This document shows positions 15,919-19,683 of a DNA stretch of 19,683 bases, in pieces. The notes under the pieces were generated by a model that worked only from the letters and a program-made list of their open reading frames with translations, ran no database searches and was not told the DNA's origin. The stretch comes from Chloroflexota bacterium (lineage in GTDB: Bacteria; Chloroflexota; Dormibacteria; CF-121): the NCBI GenBank assembly GCA_005889395.1, contig VBFX01000083.1:1-19683 (forward strand). Reading direction: 5' to 3'. The position numbers were made by a program, and so were the translations under genes. Each line of letters opens with the position of its first letter. Position 1 is the stretch's first letter.

Positions 15919-17460
15919 CTACGGAGTCGCGGCGATGAGGTCCGGGATCAGATTCGCCGCATTCGGCGTCCCCAATCCGGTTACCGCGTCCCACCCCGGA
16001 GTGGCGGACCAGCCCGGTTCGCCGCAGCAGCCGTTGTTGTTGACGTGCGGGTCGTAGAAGTCGGCGGCGTAGGTCGTCGGATTGTTGGCGATGGCGTAGA
16101 GCGCCGGGTTGATGAACCCGAGGTCACGTCCGGCCATCTGGTCGGCGATCGCGATCAGGCCGGCCCATTGCGGGGAACTGGCGCTCGTTCCGCCAACGGT
16201 GTACCAGCCGCTGCTGCAGGGACTGGCGCCACCGCATCCGGTTCCGGAGGCGGTGGTGTTCCCCTCCGTCAGGTAGACCAGGACGCCCGTCCGCGAGCTG
16301 GCCTGGTAGGCGATGTCTGGAACGCCGCGCATGTTGCTGTTCGGTCCGGGAGCGCCCGGCGAGCTGCCCACGTAGGTGCTTCCCGGAGGTAGGACGTCCT
16401 GGTACGAGGGCCGCCCGAAGTTGATGCTGTAGCCGCCGCCCGAGGCGATCCACGCCGGCTCCCGGTCGCCCGGCTGGGACGTGCAGTTGGCCGGTGGCAT
16501 CGTATCGTCCGCCACCGTGCTCCCGACGACCGGGTTGGTGCAGAGGTAGGTGCCGCCCACCGCCGTCACCAGCGGATCCGAGGCGGGCCAGATCACGCTC
16601 TGATAGGGAATCAGGACGGGATTCTTGACCGGCGTCTTCATGCTGTTGGCGCTGCCGCCGTCGCCCGAAGAGGCGAAGACGCTGATGTTGTTGCCCTTTG
16701 CGTCGACGAAGGCCTGGCGAAGCTGCTTCATGGAAGCTAGACCGCTGTTGAAGGCCCCTTCACCCGATCCGAAGCTCTGGCTGATGACGTCCACCTGGTG
16801 GTTCTTGATCAATACGTCCTCGGCGTTCATCATCTGCTGGAAGCCCTGGACGCCGAGCACCTCGGCCGTCGGCGTGCTCACCAGCATGATGTTGGCGAGC
16901 GGTGCGGTCGCGTGGGCCCACTCGACGTCGAGCGCGACTTCGAGATCCCAGAGGTTGTGATTCTCGAGCCCGGTGCCATTGTTCGGGGGCGGGGGGTTGG
17001 GCGGCGGCCCACCCTGGATCTGGACGATGTCGAAGCGCGGTGATGTCGTCGGCGGGCAGTTGGCCGACGGGTCGTTCGCTCCGGTCTCCCCGCAGAGGTG
17101 CGGCAGGCCGAAGGCGGTGTTGAAGACGCCGAGATCCTGCCGGATGGTCGAGGCGCCGAAGGAGTCGACGACGGCGATCGTCTTGCCCTGCCCCCGGTTC
17201 CCAAGTGCATGCAGGACCGCGTAGTTGTAGGAGTTGGCCATCGCCGTCGGGTTGAAGCAGCGGCGTCCGACGGCATTGCAGGCCGCTTCGGTCGGCGGGG
17301 TGCCTGAATTCCCGAGATACGCCCAGTCACTGACCAACGGATGGATGGCGATCGGATTGACGACGGCCGGCGCCGTCAAGGCCGACGAACCGAGCGCCAG
17401 CGCACTGATGGCCGCGGCGGCGAGTCGACGCCCAATCGAGCGCACGAAAAATGGGTCCAT
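15919..17460 (-). CDS. Secreted S53 (sedolisin-family) serine-carboxyl protease
   Basis: 513 residues from ATG 17460, which follows GGGAGGGAGT directly. A Sec-type signal peptide (basic FFVRSIGRR, then LAAAAISALALGSSALTA, about 1-30) precedes the catalytic domain. The S53 catalytic set is visible: E174 and D178 (WDLEVALDVEWA), oxyanion D267 (ASSGDGGS) and nucleophile S426 (GGTSASSPQWAGL). The C-terminal calcium-site region is DFYDPHVNNNG ... GWDAVTGLGTP. Family members are usually acid-active. The Pro-kumamolisin activation domain (about 180 residues) is missing, with only about 40 residues between the signal and the domain start (FNPTAMANSYNY). A proline-rich insert (GGPPPNPPPPNN, 150-161) precedes the catalytic Glu. 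Several cysteines suggest disulfides. Its promoter resembles that of the neighbouring S8 protease. Confidence 0.93.
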   Translation of the reverse strand: MDPFFVRSIGRRLAAAAISALALGSSALTAPAVVNPIAIHPLVSDWAYLGNSGTPPTEAACNAVGRRCFNPTAMANSYNYAVLHALGNRGQGKTIAVVDSFGASTIRQDLGVFNTAFGLPHLCGETGANDPSANCPPTTSPRFDIVQIQGGPPPNPPPPNNGTGLENHNLWDLEVALDVEWAHATAPLANIMLVSTPTAEVLGVQGFQQMMNAEDVLIKNHQVDVISQSFGSGEGAFNSGLASMKQLRQAFVDAKGNNISVFASSGDGGSANSMKTPVKNPVLIPYQSVIWPASDPLVTAVGGTYLCTNPVVGSTVADDTMPPANCTSQPGDREPAWIASGGGYSINFGRPSYQDVLPPGSTYVGSSPGAPGPNSNMRGVPDIAYQASSRTGVLVYLTEGNTTASGTGCGGASPCSSGWYTVGGTSASSPQWAGLIAIADQMAGRDLGFINPALYAIANNPTTYAADFYDPHVNNNGCCGEPGWSATPGWDAVTGLGTPNAANLIPDLIAATP

Positions 17461-17463
17461 ACT

Positions 17464-17545
17464 CCCTCCCTGTTTTGAGCCTGCCGTAAGGTCCGGGCCA
17501 AGGCTAACAAGTGACGTGGACTCTGTCAAGAATCCGTAAATACGA
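17464..17545 (-). promoter_or_regulatory. Promoter and leader of the S53 protease gene
   Basis: On the - strand: ATTTACGGATTC directly before a consensus -35 TTGACA (17524-17529), 17-bp spacer, -10 TAGCCT (17501-17506), then CAGGCTCA and SD GGGAGGG (17464-17470). All elements recur in the same order upstream of the S8 protease, which is the main support for this call. Confidence 0.75.
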
Positions 17546-17548
17546 GGG

Positions 17549-17572
17549 ACGGCCGGGCGTGGGCCCGGCCGT
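17549..17572. terminator. GC-rich hairpin downstream of the S8 protease gene
   Basis: Perfect 10-bp stem ACGGCCGGGC (17549-17558) and GCCCGGCCGT (17563-17572) with a GTGG loop, 22 bp after the S8 stop on the - strand. The arms are the same sequence as in the terminator at 15874-15901. The U-tract on the - strand is poor (CCCTCGTATTT), so termination may be partial or need other factors. Confidence 0.6.
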
Positions 17573-17593
17573 TTCCTCGAGAGACCGACTGGC

Positions 17594-19204
17594 TCAGGGT
17601 TTGTGCGTCACCGCGCTGAAGGCGTTGAGCTGCCCGGCGCCGTACCAGGAGTTGTTGCCGGTTCCACCCTGGCAGACTTGCGGGCCACCCGTATCGAGGG
17701 ACGGGAAGGACGCGCTCAGGGCGGCTTGCTCGGCTGCCGACGGGCACGGCTGCGGGTCGGCCGTCTGCCTGATGTACGCCTCAACCGCACCGGGTGACAT
17801 CTTGCCGTTCGGGCTGTTGAGGTTGCCAAACTCGCTGATGATCAGGGCGGCCACGCCGGCGACGTGAGGCGACGCCATCGAGGTCCCCTGGAGGTAGCAG
17901 TAGACAACAGTGGGTTCCTGGGCGTCGCCGATGTCTTCCTTGACACTGCGCGCGCAGGGTTTGTTCGGCGGATAGGTCGAGAGGACGCGCCCGTTCAGAG
18001 CCTGCGCCGTGATGCCAAACCTGCTGTCGCCGCCTGGGGCAACGACGTCCGCCGTCGATATGCCGAAGCTCGAATAGAAAGACTTGAGGTAACCTTGCCC
18101 GCTCGCCTGCTTGGTGTTGCCATCGGCAGTCGCACCAATCACCCCAGGGATTTCGACCGGAATCACGACGCAGTCGTTGTGAACCGTCCGGAGAACCGGG
18201 TTGGTGTTGTCGGGGCTCGTCGCGTCGAGCGTCGGATGCGAGAGGTCATCGGCCTGATTGCCCTCGGCGGCAACCACGGTCGTTCCTTGTTGCATGGCGA
18301 AGCGGATGGCTCGCTGCTCGGCCTTCCAGATGGCTCGCTGCACCGGGTCGTTCCTGCAGTTGAAAAGGAAGGGGTCGGCGAAATAGCTATTGTTGGTCAC
18401 GTCAACCCCATGGGTTCCCGCCCAGACGAAGGCGCAAACGACCGCCTCCGGGAAGAAGAACCCTGCCGCGTCGCCGGCCTTTATGGCGGCGATGTGGACA
18501 TTGGGCGCAACCCCGACAATGCCGAAGCCGTTGGCGGCCGCCGCGATGGTTCCGGCCGTGTGGGTGCCGTGTCCGTTGTCATCCTGCGCGGCGAGCCCAG
18601 GGACCGGTGTTCCGGTGAGGCAATTAACACTATCGGCGACGTCGATGTTCTGTCGCAGGTCGGGGTGATGGAAGTCGATGCCGGTATCGATGTCCCCCAC
18701 CAGTACCGCCGGACTCCCGCCGGTTAGGGCATGCGCCTCAGGCGTATGGATCTGTCGCATGTCCCACTGGAGCGGCGAGAGAGTGTCCGCGTCGGTAGCC
18801 GGACTATTCGATAGATCGCCTTGTGGCGGCCCCGCCGCGTCGGTCGCGGGCGCTTGCTCATCAGGGAGCTTTGTGACAAAAGCCCCGGTCGCCGACGCGC
18901 CGTCGACCCTGCTGTCCTTGACGATGGCGTCGCGGAAGGTTGCGTTGTCCGACTTCGCGATGACGACGCCGATCTGCGGGTAGCTGTAGACGAGTGAGCC
19001 GCCGGCTTTGGCCATGCTGGCCGAGGCATCGGCCGGAACCGCGGAGGCACTGTAGAGGACGATGTAGTTCTGCATCGTGCCGGCCTGGGCGCCGACTGTC
19101 GCGGTCAGGGGCGAGACGCCGGTAACGAGGCCGAGTAGCGCTACGGGCACCCCGAAGCGGCCGGCAAAGTGGGCACGCCACGATGCGCGCGTTCTCTTGA
19201 TCAT
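17594..19204 (-). CDS. Secreted S8 (subtilisin-family) serine protease
   Basis: 536 residues from ATG 19204, just after GGGAGGGAAGG. A signal peptide (MIKRTRASWRAHF, then a hydrophobic core ending near AQA, about 1-41) precedes an inhibitor-I9-like propeptide (MQNYIVLYSASAVPADASAS ... GVVIAKSDNATFRDAI, about 44-110). The subtilisin triad is complete: D173 (GDIDTGIDFHHPDL), H212 (NGHGTHTAG) and S442 (GTSMASPHVAG). The oxyanion N316 is in VAAEGNQ. Several inserts carry cysteines (C195, C257, C283, C345, C417, C436), so disulfides are likely. The C-terminus ends soon after NSWYGAGQLNAFSAV, the usual last helix, with no extra domains. It is probably an extracellular degradative enzyme. It has its own promoter, shared in sequence with the S53 gene. 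Confidence 0.94.
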   Translation of the reverse strand: MIKRTRASWRAHFAGRFGVPVALLGLVTGVSPLTATVGAQAGTMQNYIVLYSASAVPADASASMAKAGGSLVYSYPQIGVVIAKSDNATFRDAIVKDSRVDGASATGAFVTKLPDEQAPATDAAGPPQGDLSNSPATDADTLSPLQWDMRQIHTPEAHALTGGSPAVLVGDIDTGIDFHHPDLRQNIDVADSVNCLTGTPVPGLAAQDDNGHGTHTAGTIAAAANGFGIVGVAPNVHIAAIKAGDAAGFFFPEAVVCAFVWAGTHGVDVTNNSYFADPFLFNCRNDPVQRAIWKAEQRAIRFAMQQGTTVVAAEGNQADDLSHPTLDATSPDNTNPVLRTVHNDCVVIPVEIPGVIGATADGNTKQASGQGYLKSFYSSFGISTADVVAPGGDSRFGITAQALNGRVLSTYPPNKPCARSVKEDIGDAQEPTVVYCYLQGTSMASPHVAGVAALIISEFGNLNSPNGKMSPGAVEAYIRQTADPQPCPSAAEQAALSASFPSLDTGGPQVCQGGTGNNSWYGAGQLNAFSAVTHKP

Positions 19205-19290
19205 CCTTCCCTCCCGTGGATGAGCCTGAAACAGAGTCTCACCAAGGCTAAACAAGAGACCGGGGCACTGTCAAGAATTCGTAAATGAGG
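19205..19290 (-). promoter_or_regulatory. Promoter and leader of the S8 protease gene
   Basis: On the - strand: ATTTACGAATTC, then -35 TTGACA (19269-19274), 18-bp spacer, -10 TAGCCT (19245-19250), TTGG, CAGGCTCA and SD GGGAGGGAAGG just before ATG 19204. Near-identical blocks precede the S53 gene. Confidence 0.75.
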
Positions 19291-19373
19291 GCCACTCAGC
19301 GCCGCAAATCGCCAGGCCGTGACGATCGTGTAAACGGCGCAAACCTTGCCGCCGCGCCCGCGTTGCCCGACGC

Positions 19374-19683
19374 ATGGCCGGTCTTTTGCGCCGCTGGCGC
19401 GCCCCGCTTCTGGGCGGCATCGCCGTGTGGCTGGTCAGCTTTCCCCTTATCACGTCACACCCCGCACCAATCACGTCGGCGTCAGCCGCCCACCGTGCCG
19501 AGGGTGCCGCCGTCGAGGCTGGCGACCACCGGCTGTTCGTGCAACGAGCCAGAGAGGAGCAGGCGGCGCTGGCCGCCTTGCAGGTGCTGGCCGCCGCGGC
19601 CGCTGCCACTCCAATGCCGGTGGCTGCGGCGCCATTCGCAAACGCCGTCCCGGCGGTCGCGCCCGCTCCGAAGCCCCCTCCGG
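19374..19683 (+). CDS. Exported or membrane-anchored Ala/Pro-rich protein (3' end outside window)
   Basis: The frame from ATG 19374 runs 103 codons to the window end. It starts with a short basic stretch and a hydrophobic segment (LLRRWRAPLLGGIAVWLVSFPLI) fitting a signal peptide or anchor. A charged helix follows (VEAGDHRLFVQRAREEQAALAALQVL), then a long Ala/Pro/Val linker (AAAAATPMPVAAAPFANAV, ending PAPKPPP). This layout is common in cell-wall-associated enzymes such as peptidoglycan hydrolases, but no catalytic domain lies within the window and I assign no function. No clear SD precedes the ATG. The 83-bp gap to the divergent S8 promoter shows no feature I can name. Confidence 0.6.
   Translation, partial: MAGLLRRWRAPLLGGIAVWLVSFPLITSHPAPITSASAAHRAEGAAVEAGDHRLFVQRAREEQAALAALQVLAAAAAATPMPVAAAPFANAVPAVAPAPKPPP

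Noticed and set aside
19291..19373. c-di-AMP (ydaO-type) riboswitch before the exported Ala/Pro-rich protein
   Set aside because: Such elements often precede cell-wall hydrolases, but the 83-bp region is too short and I do not see the conserved core.

Overview
The window is about 65% G+C, densely packed and free of mobile elements. Gene content includes a type IV pilus (T4P) locus with no secretin gene in view, cyclic-di-GMP signalling proteins, a pyrophosphate-type phosphofructokinase and secreted sedolisin and subtilisin proteases. Some genes have strong Shine-Dalgarno (SD) sequences and others look leaderless. This fits a high-GC, probably monoderm soil or environmental bacterium, such as Chloroflexota or Candidatus Dormibacterota. 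That placement is inference from gene content and was not tested.

Layout. (1) 1-6846, + strand: a T4P operon of pilT (5' end outside the window), a MerR/BldC-type helix-turn-helix without a start codon, pilB, pilC, two class III minor prepilins (the second frameshifted), a PilX-like protein, PilM, a 49-residue PilN-like membrane peptide and a major pilin, closed by a perfect 12-bp hairpin terminator. Most junctions are GTGA/ATGA overlaps, so the genes are translationally coupled. (2) 6931-10340: a divergent pair, a response regulator with a truncated HD-GYP domain (-) and a large HTH-GAF-HD-GYP-GAF-GGDEF protein (+). A 7-bp inverted repeat lies between them. (3) 10337-12708, - strand: endonuclease III, a six-helix membrane protein and a PPi-type phosphofructokinase. 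Each has a TAnnnT box 6-7 nt before its start codon. (4) 12788-15867, + strand: a Cache/HAMP hybrid histidine kinase with two receiver domains, coupled to a single-domain response regulator. (5) 15919-19204, - strand: two secreted serine proteases of different families (S53 and S8) with clearly related promoter/leader regions. (6) 19374-end: the start of an exported Ala/Pro-rich protein.

How they may work together (inference). PilB carries an N-terminal MshEN-type domain, a known c-di-GMP binding fold. The nearby GGDEF protein keeps its active site and its inhibitory site, while both HD-GYP domains in the window lack canonical HD metal ligands. The local circuit may therefore make or sense c-di-GMP but not degrade it.

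The most striking pattern is repeated loss of short internal segments: the pilB C-terminus, the second prepilin, the HTH start, the HD-GYP core, and about 7 residues of the final receiver domain. Either this locus is eroding or the assembly carries deletions, and raw reads would decide. I found no tRNA, rRNA, CRISPR array, IS element or gene-free stretch longer than 300 bases.
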